Assembly: GCA_963825555.1 (NCBI GenBank)
Contig: CAWGTZ010000007.1
Coordinates: 186,001-250,000, forward strand
Origin: JAGVSR01 sp963825555
GTDB lineage: Bacteria > Pseudomonadota > Alphaproteobacteria > Rhizobiales > Hyphomicrobiaceae
Direction of reading: 5' to 3'
DNA length: 64,000 nucleotides
Shown here: positions 41,818 to 51,799 of the stretch, piece by piece
Layout: every line of letters starts with the position of its first letter
Position numbering within the stretch: the stretch's first letter is position 1
Position numbers and translations under genes: made by a program
Notes under the pieces: generated by a model
What the model saw: only the letters and a program-made list of their open reading frames with translations
What the model was told of the DNA's origin: nothing
Databases searched by the model: none

Positions 41818-44800
41818 TCACGCCACGGCGTCGATCTCCCGCATGGCCGCCGCATCGCGGGCGGAGAGATCCGGATAGGCCGGGTCGGAGCCGACGTCCT
41901 TGGTGATGCGCCACGAGCGAGCGCACTTCCTGCCCTCTGCCCGCTTCGGGACGACGCCGACGCTCTTCACGTCCGAAGCGACGACCGCATCCGTCGGCAG
42001 TTTGCCAGCCTTGACCTCGATTGCCGACGTGATGCACACCTCGGCCATGTCAACACCCTCCAGTCCATTCATCAGGTCCGGATCATCGACATAGACCACA
42101 GGGGCCGCTTCAAGCGACGACCCAATCCGCTTGGCCGCACGCTCCAGCTCAAGCGCCGCCGTCACCGCGCTGCGCACCTCGCGCACGCGATCCCATTTTC
42201 CGGCAAGATTGTCGTCGCGCCACTCCCTCGGGATCTTCGTGAAGCCCAGAAGGTGAATCGAGGCGGCCTCCTCGGCGCGGTACTGAAGCCACGCTTCCTC
42301 TGCCGTGAATGAGAGGATCGGCGCCAGCCACTTCAGAAGCGCGTCACACAGATGATCGATAACGGTCAGCGCCGCACGCCGCTTCAAGCTAGAGGGCGCT
42401 TCGCAATAGAGCGCGTCCTTTCGGATATCGAAATAGAAGGCCGACAGCTCGGTGTTCATGAAGTGGCTCAGGAGAGCCACGACCTTGCGGTAGTCATAGG
42501 TCTTGTTGGCCGCGTGAATTTCGTGATCGAGCTCGGCGAGGCGGTGCAGCATGAGGCGTTCCAGTTCGAACGGCGCCATGTCTGCGAAGGCCACGGCCTT
42601 CGAACGATCGAAGTGCGCGAGGGCGCCCAACATCCAACGGATGGTGTTCCTGAGCTTGCGGTAAGTCTCCGAAAACGTCTTGAGGATCTCCGGTCCGATG
42701 CGCAGGTCGTCCGAATAATCCGACGCCGCCACCCACAGGCGTAGGATGTCTGCGCCCGATTTCGCCATCACGTCCTGGGGCGAGACGACGTTGCCGAGCG
42801 ACTTCGACATCTTCTGCCCCTTCTCGTCGAGCACGAAGCCGTGGGTGAGAACGATGTCGTAGGGCGCGTGCCCGCGCGTGCCACAGCTTTCGAGCAGCGA
42901 CGATTGGAACCAGCCGCGATGCTGGTCAGAACCCTCCAGGTACATGACGCGGTCCTGCCCGCCCTTGACCTGGCTCCTCCTCGAAATCCCCTTGAGTCCG
43001 GGGAAGGCCTCCGGGTCTTCCAGCGTGAAGGCGTGCGTCGAGCCACTGTCGAACCACACGTCGAGCACGTCTTTCACCTGCTCCCAGCTTGCCATTTCGC
43101 CCTTGGGAACGAGTCCGGCGAGGAAACGCTCCTTGGCATTGTCATCAAACCAGACATCCGCACCCTTCTCGGCGAAGGCCCACTCGATGCGCGAAACAAG
43201 CTCGGTGGAATGCGCCCACGATGCGTTCGGGATGATTTCGTCGGTCTCGGTGTTGCGGAACACCGCAATCGGTACGCCCCACGCACGCTGACGTGAGACG
43301 ACCCAGTCGGGGCGTGTTTCGATCATGCCGCTGATGCGGTTGCGGCCAACTTCCGGCACCCATTCCACGCGCGCGATCTCGGTTTGCGCCAAGGAGCGGA
43401 GCGTTTTGCCGCCGGGGGCTCCCGCCTTATCCATGGCGATGAACCACTGCGGCGTGTTGCGGAAGATGACGGGCTTCTTCGACCGCCAGGAGTGCGGATA
43501 CTGATGCTTCAGTCGCCCGCGCGCGATGATATTGCCCGCCTCCGCGAGCGCCTTGATGACCGCGTCGTTTGCATCGCCCTTGTCGCCGTTCTCCTTCAAA
43601 ACGCGCTTACCCGTGAACCCCGGCGCGGCTTTCGTCAGCACGCCATCAGCATCGACCGTGAACGGGATGGAAGTATCGATTCCGCGATCATGCAGAGACT
43701 TTTGGCTCTGCATCCAGATGATGTAGTCGTCCGAGCCGTGACCAGGTGCGGTGTGCACGAAGCCCGTGCCCGTATCGTCGGTCACGTGCTCGCCGTCGAG
43801 CAGCGGCACGTCGAAGTCGTAGCCGAGACCGGCAAGCGGATGCGCGCAGGTCATCTGCCCGTCCTTCAGCACGCTCGCAGGGACGGCCGCCAGCCTTGTG
43901 TAGGCATCGACCTTGGCCGCCTTCATAACCTCGGCCGCAAGCTTGTCAGCGAGGACGAGACGCTCACCAACGCCGGCCCAGTTCCCTTCGGGTGCGGCCG
44001 TAATTTCGTAAAGACCGTAGTCAATCTTGGACGAGAAAGAGATCGCCCGGTTGCCGGGGATGGTCCACGGCGTCGTCGTCCAGATGACGACCGAGGCATC
44101 GATCAGCTTTTCGACAAGGTCTTCCTGATCCCCGGATCCGCCGAGCGACATGACCGGAAACTTCACCCAGATCATGTCGGACTGATAGTCCTGGTATTCG
44201 ACCTCGGCTTCCGCCAGCGCGGTCTTCTCTACCACAGACCACATGACGGGCTTGGAGCCACGATACAGCAGTCCGTTCTGGGCAAACTTCATGATCTCGC
44301 GCGCGATCGTCGCCTCGGCGCGATAGGCCATGGTCGAATACGGATGGTCCCAGTCGCCCACGACGCCGAGCCGCTTGAACTCCTCGCGCTGCACGGCAAG
44401 CCATTTCGCGGCGAACTCGCGGCACTCCTGCCGGAACTCGTTGACCGGAACCTCGTCCTTGTTCCTGCCCTTGGCGCGGTACTGCTCCTCGATCTTCCAC
44501 TCGATCGGCAGGCCGTGGCAGTCCCATCCCGGAACGTAGTTGCTGTCGAAGCCCTGCATCTGCTGCGACTTCACAACGACATCCTTGAGGATCTTGTTGA
44601 GCGCATGCCCGATGTGGATGTTGCCATTGGCATAGGGCGGACCGTCATGGAGAACGAATTTCGGCCTCCCTCTCGACTGATCACGGATCGCCTCGTAGAG
44701 CCCGATCTCGTCCCATCGCTTCAGGAGCCTCGGCTCCAGATCGGGCAGGCCGGCACGCATGGGAAATTCGGTTTTGGGCAGGAACAGTGTCTGGCCCCAA

Positions 44801-44886
44801 TCGCGCCCTTCAGCGGCGCCCGCCTCTGCCTTCGCCGCCTGATCCGCCGCGCGCGTGGCATTGCTGCCCTTGTCCTTGGCCATCAT
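41818..44886 (-). CDS. ileS: Isoleucyl-tRNA synthetase
   Basis: About 1022 residues, class I. The HIGH motif HIGHALNKIL is at about 91-100 and KMSKSLGNVV at about 690. The editing (CP1) domain lies between, with TTPWTIPGNRA and DGEHVTDDTGTGFVHTAPGHG. The C-terminal cysteine motif reads RKCARSW, the usual alphaproteobacterial form. Two adjacent ATG codons at 44886 and 44883 are possible starts; a GAAAGA lies just upstream. It ends opposite ubiA. Confidence 0.96.
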   Translation of the reverse strand: MMAKDKGSNATRAADQAAKAEAGAAEGRDWGQTLFLPKTEFPMRAGLPDLEPRLLKRWDEIGLYEAIRDQSRGRPKFVLHDGPPYANGNIHIGHALNKILKDVVVKSQQMQGFDSNYVPGWDCHGLPIEWKIEEQYRAKGRNKDEVPVNEFRQECREFAAKWLAVQREEFKRLGVVGDWDHPYSTMAYRAEATIAREIMKFAQNGLLYRGSKPVMWSVVEKTALAEAEVEYQDYQSDMIWVKFPVMSLGGSGDQEDLVEKLIDASVVIWTTTPWTIPGNRAISFSSKIDYGLYEITAAPEGNWAGVGERLVLADKLAAEVMKAAKVDAYTRLAAVPASVLKDGQMTCAHPLAGLGYDFDVPLLDGEHVTDDTGTGFVHTAPGHGSDDYIIWMQSQKSLHDRGIDTSIPFTVDADGVLTKAAPGFTGKRVLKENGDKGDANDAVIKALAEAGNIIARGRLKHQYPHSWRSKKPVIFRNTPQWFIAMDKAGAPGGKTLRSLAQTEIARVEWVPEVGRNRISGMIETRPDWVVSRQRAWGVPIAVFRNTETDEIIPNASWAHSTELVSRIEWAFAEKGADVWFDDNAKERFLAGLVPKGEMASWEQVKDVLDVWFDSGSTHAFTLEDPEAFPGLKGISRRSQVKGGQDRVMYLEGSDQHRGWFQSSLLESCGTRGHAPYDIVLTHGFVLDEKGQKMSKSLGNVVSPQDVMAKSGADILRLWVAASDYSDDLRIGPEILKTFSETYRKLRNTIRWMLGALAHFDRSKAVAFADMAPFELERLMLHRLAELDHEIHAANKTYDYRKVVALLSHFMNTELSAFYFDIRKDALYCEAPSSLKRRAALTVIDHLCDALLKWLAPILSFTAEEAWLQYRAEEAASIHLLGFTKIPREWRDDNLAGKWDRVREVRSAVTAALELERAAKRIGSSLEAAPVVYVDDPDLMNGLEGVDMAEVCITSAIEVKAGKLPTDAVVASDVKSVGVVPKRAEGRKCARSWRITKDVGSDPAYPDLSARDAAAMREIDAVA

Positions 44887-44974
44887 CTGTCTTTCGGTTC
44901 GGTAACGATTTGGACCGCGTTCTAGCAACCGTACCGCCCGCCGTCACCAGCCTGAACGGCGCAGGAGGCGGTCG

Positions 44975-45901
44975 TCAGGCCTCCCGCAGCACCTCGCGCA
45001 CCCTGGCCACGTCCTCGTCCATCTGCTGGACGAGGGCTTCGGAGCTGTCAAATTTGCGATCCGGGCGTATGAAGGCAACGAATTCAACCTCCATCTCCTT
45101 ACCGTACAGATCGTCCTCGAAATCGAGCAGGAAGACCTCCAGCACGGGCATGCCGTCGTCAAAGGTAGGCCGGGTCCCCAGGTAGGCCGCCGCGTCGTGG
45201 GCCTTGCCACCCACGAACGCCCGCACCGCGTAGATGCCGTGGCCCAGCGCCGTTCCCTTTGGCATCGGCAGGTTGGCCGTCGGATAGCCGAGGCCCATAC
45301 CGCGCTTGGCCCCTCCGATCACGGTGCCATTCACGCGCCAGCGCCGGCCAAGCTCGGCCGCAGCCGCCGCCACTTCGCCCTGGGCGAGCTTCAGGCGGAT
45401 CGCGCTGGAGGAGAACACCTCGCCGCCCTCGGCCATGGGCGGGATCACTGTCACTTCGAAATCGTATTCGATGCCGGCGAGGATCATGGACTCGGGACTA
45501 CCGCGCCGCTGCTTACCGTAATAGAAATCGTACCCGACCACGACATGGCGCACATCGAGCCCTTCGGCCAGCACGTGATCCGTGAACTCGAAGTGCTCCA
45601 GCTTCGCAAACGCCGCATCGAAGAGTACGACGACCACAAAATCCAGCCCCATCGCCTCGAAGATCCGCAGCTTGGCAGAAAGCGGAGTCAGGCGGAAATG
45701 GCTTTCCTCTGGGTGGAAAAACTCGCGCGGATGCGGCTCGAAGATAATGACACCAGCCGGCAGCTTTGCGTTACGCGCCGCCTTGATCGCCTCGCCGATG
45801 AGGGCCTGATGGCCGCGATGCACACCGTCGAAATTGCCGATAGCAACCACGCCGCCCCGAATGGACGGCGGCACATTCTTATAGCCCTCGTGAACGATCA
45901 T
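44975..45901 (-). CDS. ribF: Bifunctional riboflavin kinase / FAD synthetase RibF
   Basis: 308 residues. The N-terminal FMN adenylyltransferase has GNFDGVHRGHQALIGEA (22-38) with the nucleotide-binding HxGH-like motif. The C-terminal flavokinase has RRWRVNGTVIGGAKRGMGLGYPTANLP and EVFLLDFEDDLYGKEM. It makes FMN and FAD from riboflavin. It lies 88 bp upstream of ileS on the same strand, a common pairing. Confidence 0.95.
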   Translation of the reverse strand: MIVHEGYKNVPPSIRGGVVAIGNFDGVHRGHQALIGEAIKAARNAKLPAGVIIFEPHPREFFHPEESHFRLTPLSAKLRIFEAMGLDFVVVVLFDAAFAKLEHFEFTDHVLAEGLDVRHVVVGYDFYYGKQRRGSPESMILAGIEYDFEVTVIPPMAEGGEVFSSSAIRLKLAQGEVAAAAAELGRRWRVNGTVIGGAKRGMGLGYPTANLPMPKGTALGHGIYAVRAFVGGKAHDAAAYLGTRPTFDDGMPVLEVFLLDFEDDLYGKEMEVEFVAFIRPDRKFDSSEALVQQMDEDVARVREVLREA

Positions 45902-45958
45902 GACTTTTTTGAGCCTCTCCCCGGGGTCCCTCTCCCGACGGATCGGGCAGCGCGGCCC

Positions 45959-46399
45959 TCAGGCAGCGGGGCGCGAGGGGATCATAAGCACGGCTTCGCC
46001 AGTCAGAACAGGCTTACCGCCCACGCTGCAAACGGTCTCGAACTTGGCGCGCCTCTTTTCAGGCACGAGTTCGATGAGCCTCACTGTCGTCAAAACCACG
46101 TCATCGATCTTGACCGGAGCCTTGAAGTTGAGCGTCTGCGAGATGTAGACGGAGCCGGGACCGGGGAGCTGCATGCCAAAGACGGCAGAGATATAGCCCG
46201 CCGAGAGAATGCCGTGGGCGATCCGCTCCTTGAAGGGGGTCTTGGCCGCATAGTCCCTGTCGAGATGGATCGGGTTGTAATCCCCTGACAAGGCTGCGTA
46301 GGCCACGATGTCGGCCTCGGTGACCGTCCGCGCCATGGAAGCCTCCAGCCCTACGGAGAGATCCTCGAAAAAATAGGGTTTGCCAGCAGTCGGCATCAT
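45959..46399 (-). CDS. MaoC-like (R)-specific enoyl-CoA hydratase
   Basis: 146 residues with a hot-dog fold and the hydratase-2 motif ADIVAYAALSGDYNPIHLDRDYAAKTPFKERIAHGIL. It includes catalytic Asp and His in DYNPIHLD and the GILSAGYIS helix. It may hydrate trans-2-enoyl-CoA for polyhydroxyalkanoate or fatty-acid metabolism. The ATG at 46399 (or the adjacent one at 46396) starts at the family N-terminus; the frame continues upstream without coding signals. It lies upstream of ribF. Confidence 0.88.
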   Translation of the reverse strand: MMPTAGKPYFFEDLSVGLEASMARTVTEADIVAYAALSGDYNPIHLDRDYAAKTPFKERIAHGILSAGYISAVFGMQLPGPGSVYISQTLNFKAPVKIDDVVLTTVRLIELVPEKRRAKFETVCSVGGKPVLTGEAVLMIPSRPAA

Positions 46400-46696
46400 G
46401 CGGAAAGGTCCCCCGAATTGCAGTCTTCTTGTGCGTGTGGGCCTCTGGGAAACCCCGTACGGCGCCGGGACAGTATATCCCCGGCTGCATGCGGGCAACT
46501 GTTTGCCCTTGCGGCGAAAATGGCCAAGTCGCCGCCCCGCGGCCCGCCATAGCACGCCTCCTGCGCATTCCCGGGCCGCTCCCAGGCTTGCTCTTTGCCC
46601 GTTTTTCGGGCTATAAAGCGAAATTCCCTTAATTCCTCAACTTCAAGTCGGTCTATGCGCGGGGCACCAGCTGCGTGGGCCAGGAACGGAACCATC

Positions 46697-47518
46697 ATGA
46701 CTGATCGCAAACCCCTCATGCCCAAGGCCACCGCCGTATGGCTGGTCGCCAACACGTCGCTGACCTTCGAGCAGATCGCCCAGTTCTGCGGCCTGCATGT
46801 GCTCGAGGTGAAGGGCATCGCTGACGGTGACGTCGCCCAGGGGATCAAGGGCCTCGACCCCGTCACCTCAAACCAGCTCACCCGCGAGGAAATCGAGCGG
46901 GGTGAGAAGAACCCCGGCCATGCACTGCGGCTTTCGGAGATGAAGGTCGATATTTCGCAGACCGCAACGGCGAAGAAGCGCCCGCGCTACACGCCCGTTT
47001 CCCGCCGTCACGACCGGCCCAACGCGGTCCTTTGGCTTCTGCGCAACCATCCAGAATTGAAGGACAGCCAACTCATGCGCCTCGTCGGCACCACCAAGCC
47101 GACGATCGCCCAAATCCGTGACCGCACGCACTGGAATTCCCCCAGCCTCGTCCCGCAGGACCCGGTAACTCTCGGCTTGTGCTCGCAAATCGACCTCGAT
47201 GCCGAAGTGCAGAAGGCCGCCCGCCGCCTGGAACGCGAGCGCAAGGAAAGCATGAAGGACGCCGTCAAGGGCGGCACGCTCCTGTCCGCCGAGGAAACGA
47301 CTGAAGCTCCGCCCGCTCCGACCGCTGCGATCGTCCAGGCCAGGGAGGCAGAGGCGCCTCGCGAGGAAACTGAGACCGAGGAAACCGCCCGTGTCTTCGC
47401 TAAGCTTAAGCAGATGAAGAGCGCAGAAACTGAGCAGGACGCGGGACCGGAGGCCGAGGCCGAGGCAGACGACGAGCCGGCGACCAAAGCAGAGGCCGAG
47501 GCGGAAGCGGACAAGTGA
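46697..47518 (+). CDS. trcR: Cell cycle transcriptional regulator TrcR (DUF1013)
   Basis: 273 residues. The N-terminal two-thirds match the DUF1013/TrcR family, near-universal in alphaproteobacteria: PLMPKATAVWLVANTSLTFEQIAQFCGLHVLEVKGIADG and DRPNAVLWLLRNHPELKDSQLMRLVGTTKPTIAQIRDRTHWN, both helix-turn-helix-like. The last 90 residues are Glu/Ala-rich and probably disordered. An AGGA precedes the ATG at 46697. TrcR acts in cell-cycle transcription in Caulobacter. Confidence 0.9.
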   Translation: MTDRKPLMPKATAVWLVANTSLTFEQIAQFCGLHVLEVKGIADGDVAQGIKGLDPVTSNQLTREEIERGEKNPGHALRLSEMKVDISQTATAKKRPRYTPVSRRHDRPNAVLWLLRNHPELKDSQLMRLVGTTKPTIAQIRDRTHWNSPSLVPQDPVTLGLCSQIDLDAEVQKAARRLERERKESMKDAVKGGTLLSAEETTEAPPAPTAAIVQAREAEAPREETETEETARVFAKLKQMKSAETEQDAGPEAEAEADDEPATKAEAEAEADK

Positions 47519-47567
47519 CGGCGCGGCTCCTCTCGACCCCCTGAGCCATCAATCGGATCGACTACCG

Positions 47568-48938
47568 ATGACCGCCTCGCCGCCCCCCGACGGTACCAAC
47601 CTCGCCAAGACCAGATCCGCTTCAGCGCGCGCGCCGAAGGTGGGTTTCGTGTCGCTCGGCTGCCCCAAGGCACTCGTCGACAGCGAACGCATCATCACGC
47701 GGCTTCGCTCGGAGGGCTACCAGATCGCCCCCGACTACGATGGTGCCGACGTGGTTGTGGTAAATACATGCGGGTTTCTGGACAGTGCCAAAGCCGAAAG
47801 CCTGGACGCCATCGGCGAAGCCATAGCCCGCAACGGCCGCGTGATCGTCACCGGCTGCATGGGCGTGGAGGAAGACAAGATCCGCGCGGAGCACCCAGGC
47901 GTCCTGGCTGTCACCGGTCCCCACCAGTACGAGCAGGTGGTCTCAGCCGTCCACGATGCCGTGCCGCCGTTGCACGACCCGTTCCTGGATCTCGTACCAC
48001 CGGAGGGCCTGCACCTCACGCCGCGCCACTACGCGTATCTGAAGATCTCAGAGGGCTGCAACAACCGCTGTTCGTTCTGCATCATTCCATCGTTGCGCGG
48101 TGATCTCGTCAGCCGTCCAGCCAATCATGTCATGACCGAAGCCGAGCGGCTCGTGAAGGCAGGCGTGAGAGAACTGCTGATCATTAGTCAGGATACAAGC
48201 GCCTACGGGCTCGACATCAAATATTCCGAGAGCCAATGGAAGGGCGCGCCGCTGAAGGCCCGCTTCCTCGATCTCTCCCGGGCGCTCGGCGAACTGGGTG
48301 CATGGGTGCGCCTGCACTACGTCTATCCTTACCCGCACGTGGACGACGTGATCCCGCTGATGGCTGAGGGCAAGATCCTTCCTTACCTGGATATTCCATT
48401 TCAGCACGCCTCACCGGCGGTGCTGAAGGCCATGCGCCGACCGGCGCACCAGGAGAAGACCGCCGCCCGCATCGCAGACTGGCGTCAAGTCTGCCCAGAC
48501 CTTGCCATACGTTCCACCTTCATCGTCGGCTTCCCCGGCGAGACGGACGAAGACTTCGAATTTCTGCTCCAGTGGCTGAAGGAAGCGCGCATCAACCGCG
48601 CCGGCTGCTTCAAGTACGAGCCCGTCGCCGGTGCCGTGGCCAATGAACTGCCCGGGGCCATTCCCGAAGAGGTCAAGGAGGAGCGGTGGCACCGTTTCAT
48701 GGCCGCCCAGCAGGAAATCTCCAAAGATCTCCTGTCGGAGAAGATCGGGCGGACCATTCCGGTGTTGATCGACGAAGTCGACGAAGAGGGGGCGATTGGC
48801 CGGTCCGAGTGGGACGCGCCGGAAATCGACGGTGCTGTCTATATCAACGGCGAGACCGACGTGAAACCCGGCGACATCGTCAAAGTGCGCATAGAAAATG
48901 CCGACGAAACCGACCTTTGGGGCGAACGGGTTTCCTGA
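47568..48938 (+). CDS. rimO: Ribosomal protein S12 methylthiotransferase RimO
   Basis: 456 residues. UPF0004 domain starts KVGFVSLGCPKALVDSERI (Cys at 26 area), with NTCGFLDSAKAES and VTGCMGVEEDKI. The radical SAM motif is SEGCNNRCSFCIIPSLRGD (CxxxCxxC), and a TRAM domain closes the protein. RimO adds a methylthio group to an aspartate of ribosomal protein S12. The gene lies about 50 bp after trcR on the same strand. Confidence 0.96.
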   Translation: MTASPPPDGTNLAKTRSASARAPKVGFVSLGCPKALVDSERIITRLRSEGYQIAPDYDGADVVVVNTCGFLDSAKAESLDAIGEAIARNGRVIVTGCMGVEEDKIRAEHPGVLAVTGPHQYEQVVSAVHDAVPPLHDPFLDLVPPEGLHLTPRHYAYLKISEGCNNRCSFCIIPSLRGDLVSRPANHVMTEAERLVKAGVRELLIISQDTSAYGLDIKYSESQWKGAPLKARFLDLSRALGELGAWVRLHYVYPYPHVDDVIPLMAEGKILPYLDIPFQHASPAVLKAMRRPAHQEKTAARIADWRQVCPDLAIRSTFIVGFPGETDEDFEFLLQWLKEARINRAGCFKYEPVAGAVANELPGAIPEEVKEERWHRFMAAQQEISKDLLSEKIGRTIPVLIDEVDEEGAIGRSEWDAPEIDGAVYINGETDVKPGDIVKVRIENADETDLWGERVS

Positions 48939-49126
48939 ACTGGCGTTGCGGCACCGCAAGATTCAAAGCCGTTTTGGGCGGATTCTGGACCGCATCGAGA
49001 CAGTGCTTTGCAATTCAGCAACACTTCTGCCCCATCCTTCCGGCATCATCATATGCATTGGTGCGCCTTTCCAGGCCGATGCTGTTCGGATAGCGTGCTC
49101 AAGCGCACAACCATGGAGTGAGTGAG

Positions 49127-51016
49127 ATGCGTTTGCGGGTTGGTCAAACTCTGCTTTTCACAGGGGCCGCTGCTCTTGTGAGTTTGAGCCTCCCGGCACG
49201 GGCAGAGAACCCAGATCCATCTTCCACGATTGTGGCCAATACCCAGGCGAACTCTCTGCTCCCCGCCGATTTCAAAGAACCAACCGTAGGTGCCGCGATC
49301 CGCGAGCGGCTGCTCGCCGACGCCGCCGGCGCCAAGGAAGAGGAGGCGGCAGACTGGCAAGCGCTCATCGCCTTCTATGAGGGGCACGCGGACGAGCCTA
49401 TTTTCATAGGCCGGAGCGGCTACACCACCAAAGCCCAGGCGCTGAATGCTGAATTTGCCAAGGCGGATGATTGGGGCCTTGACCCCAACGACTTCACAGT
49501 CATCGATTTCGGACCGGATGCCGATAGCCGCTCCGAACTGACGCAATCTCAGAAAGTCGAAGGCGAATTGGCCTTCGCGCTCACGGTGCTCAAATATGCC
49601 CGCTATGCGCGTGGCGGACGTATCACCGAACCCAACAAGCAGCTTTCGTCCTACCTCGACCGCACGCCGCAGTACGTGGACCCGAAGGCCCTGCTCGATG
49701 ACCTCGCCGCCGCAAGCAATTCCGCCGAAGTGCTGCGCGGCACGCATCCCAAGCACGCCCAGTTCGAGAAGTTGCGCCAGAAGTATCTCGAGCTGAAGCG
49801 TAGCGCCGATGCCGCCAAGGAGATCGTGCGCATTCCGGCACGGGGGGCGAAGCTTGTGCCAGGCCAGTCGCACCCCGATGTGGCCCTCGTGCGCAAGCGG
49901 CTCGGTGTTCCCGTGCCCGCCGGCCAGGATGGAGCCGAACCTGACGAGAACTTTTACGATGACGACCTCGCGGCCGCCGTCGCCAAATTCCAGGATGAAA
50001 AGGGCGAGAAGCCCGACGCGATCGTAGGACGCAGGACGCGCACTGCCTTCAACGACATCGAGGTGCCGAGCCCCCAGCGCCTTCTCGCCAATATGGAGAT
50101 GTGGCGCTGGATGCCGGACGACCTGGGCGATTTCCATGTCTGGGTTAACGTCCCTGAATTTCTCGTGCGGGTCGTTAAGAACGGCGAGATCATTCATGAG
50201 GAACGTATCATCACCGGCACGACATCGAACCAGACACCGGTCTTTTCCGATGCCATCCAGACCATCTATTTCAATCCGCGTTGGCACGTGCCGCAGAGCA
50301 TCAAGGTCAATGAGCTCTATCCAAGCCTCGCGCGCGGCGGCGGCAGCTTCCAGCGCCAGGGCCTGCGCCTGATGCGCAACGGACGCTACATCGATCCCCG
50401 CAGCGTCGACTGGTCCCGTGCCGATATCCGCAACTTCGACGTCTATCAGCCGTCGGGCCCCGGCAATGCGCTCGGCATCGTCAAGTTCACCTTCCCCAAC
50501 AAGCACGCCGTCTACCTGCACGATACGCCGACCAAGAACCTCTTCAATGCCGAGAGCCGGACCTTCAGCCACGGCTGCATGCGCGTGCGCGACCCAATGC
50601 GGCTGGCGGAAGTGTTGCTGGAGCAGGACAAGGGCTGGAGTCCGGACGAGGTCCACATCACCCAGAAGTCCGATCCCGACGAGGTTCCCATCACCCTCGA
50701 CAAGAGAATCCCCGTGCACATCACCTACCTTACGGCAGTCGTGGGCGAGGATGGCTCGGAGCGCGTGATGAAGGACATCTACGGCCACGAGCAGCGCGTG
50801 AAGCTCGCGCTGGAGGGCCAGTTCGACAAGATTGCCAAGGGCCGGGATCACCTTGCCCCCGTGAAGTTCCAGCGCGTCCAGTATGCCTACAGCCCGGATG
50901 ATTGGGGCTTCTTCTTCGGCGGCGGTCAGAACCGCGGCGATCCCCAGAAGCGCCGCTACAAGAAGGGCAACTCCTCATTGAACGACTTCTTCAACAATAT
51001 GTTCGGCGGGTTCTAG
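49127..51016 (+). CDS. L,D-transpeptidase of the YcbB type
   Basis: 629 residues. A signal peptide (MRLRVGQTLLFTGAAALVSLSLPARA) is followed by a large scaffold domain. A peptidoglycan-binding-like segment (HPDVALVRKRLGVPVPAGQ, then AVAKFQDEKGEKPDAIVGRRT) comes next, and then a YkuD catalytic domain. Its active site is FSHGCMRVRDPM, with Cys484 as nucleophile and the preceding His. It forms 3-3 cross-links in periplasmic peptidoglycan. The ATG at 49127 fits the signal peptide best. Confidence 0.93.
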   Translation: MRLRVGQTLLFTGAAALVSLSLPARAENPDPSSTIVANTQANSLLPADFKEPTVGAAIRERLLADAAGAKEEEAADWQALIAFYEGHADEPIFIGRSGYTTKAQALNAEFAKADDWGLDPNDFTVIDFGPDADSRSELTQSQKVEGELAFALTVLKYARYARGGRITEPNKQLSSYLDRTPQYVDPKALLDDLAAASNSAEVLRGTHPKHAQFEKLRQKYLELKRSADAAKEIVRIPARGAKLVPGQSHPDVALVRKRLGVPVPAGQDGAEPDENFYDDDLAAAVAKFQDEKGEKPDAIVGRRTRTAFNDIEVPSPQRLLANMEMWRWMPDDLGDFHVWVNVPEFLVRVVKNGEIIHEERIITGTTSNQTPVFSDAIQTIYFNPRWHVPQSIKVNELYPSLARGGGSFQRQGLRLMRNGRYIDPRSVDWSRADIRNFDVYQPSGPGNALGIVKFTFPNKHAVYLHDTPTKNLFNAESRTFSHGCMRVRDPMRLAEVLLEQDKGWSPDEVHITQKSDPDEVPITLDKRIPVHITYLTAVVGEDGSERVMKDIYGHEQRVKLALEGQFDKIAKGRDHLAPVKFQRVQYAYSPDDWGFFFGGGQNRGDPQKRRYKKGNSSLNDFFNNMFGGF

Positions 51017-51036
51017 GAGCCATCCCGGGACACGTC

Positions 51037-51729
51037 TCATAGGGGCGGGTGGCCTGGGGTTGAGGATGCAGCCGTTTGCGGTGCCGGTGCCGGCTTGTCG
51101 TTAGAGCCTGATACCGAGCAGCCGAACGCGCGCATCACACCAGATGCGAGCCTGTCTGCACCATTCAAGACATCGGAGAGCATGCGCATCGACTGCTCGC
51201 CGCGCCGCAAGCGGCCGTCGAGCGCCGCCATGGTGCGGGCGAGCCCCGCATCGTCGTCGGCAAGCCAAGTCTCCATGACGCCCGCATAAACGGAGGTGAG
51301 CCCCGTCACGCGCGACACCCCCATCACGCCGTCCGTTCCGATGCCGGCGGCATGCAGCATCCAGGCCTGCGAGGCCATCATACGGCGGGCGAGATTCATG
51401 TCGAACGGCCGCGATGCGGCGATCGACTTCAGCGCTGGCTTGTAGGGCTCCAGCACGTCGAAGCGAGTCATGACGACGTCGAAGAGCCGGTCACGCGCAC
51501 TCTCGCCACCAGTGAATTTTGGAACGCGCGCCAGAACGGCGTCATCCGCAGCGCGGATGAACGCCGAAAGAATGGCTGACTTGGAGGGGAATTCCCCCCG
51601 CAGTGCGGTCAGATCCGTGCCGGCGGCCTCGGCGATATCCTTGAGAAGAACCTCAGACCACGGGCGCTCTGCCGCCAGCCTCATGGCCGCGGCGATGATG
51701 CGCCCCTTCAGTGTCGATTGATCCAGCAT
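51037..51729 (-). CDS. TetR-family transcriptional regulator
   Basis: 230 residues. The N-terminal helix-turn-helix is degenerate but recognisable (RIIAAAMRLAAERPWSEVLLKDIAEAAGTDLTALRGEFPSKSAILSAF, with the FxSKxxL element). The C-terminal ligand domain resembles the COQ9-like/TetR_C group. The ATG at 51729 is used; a GTG or ATG upstream at 51747 would add six residues. It ends beside the transpeptidase gene and lies 70 bp downstream of the aquaporin gene on the same strand. Its target is not evident. Confidence 0.8.
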   Translation of the reverse strand: MLDQSTLKGRIIAAAMRLAAERPWSEVLLKDIAEAAGTDLTALRGEFPSKSAILSAFIRAADDAVLARVPKFTGGESARDRLFDVVMTRFDVLEPYKPALKSIAASRPFDMNLARRMMASQAWMLHAAGIGTDGVMGVSRVTGLTSVYAGVMETWLADDDAGLARTMAALDGRLRRGEQSMRMLSDVLNGADRLASGVMRAFGCSVSGSNDKPAPAPQTAASSTPGHPPL

Positions 51730-51799
51730 GGCAGCCTCGCGTTGCATCCTGGTGCAAACGTAGGGTCACCAAGGCTGGATTGGTAGCCCCATCGGCCTG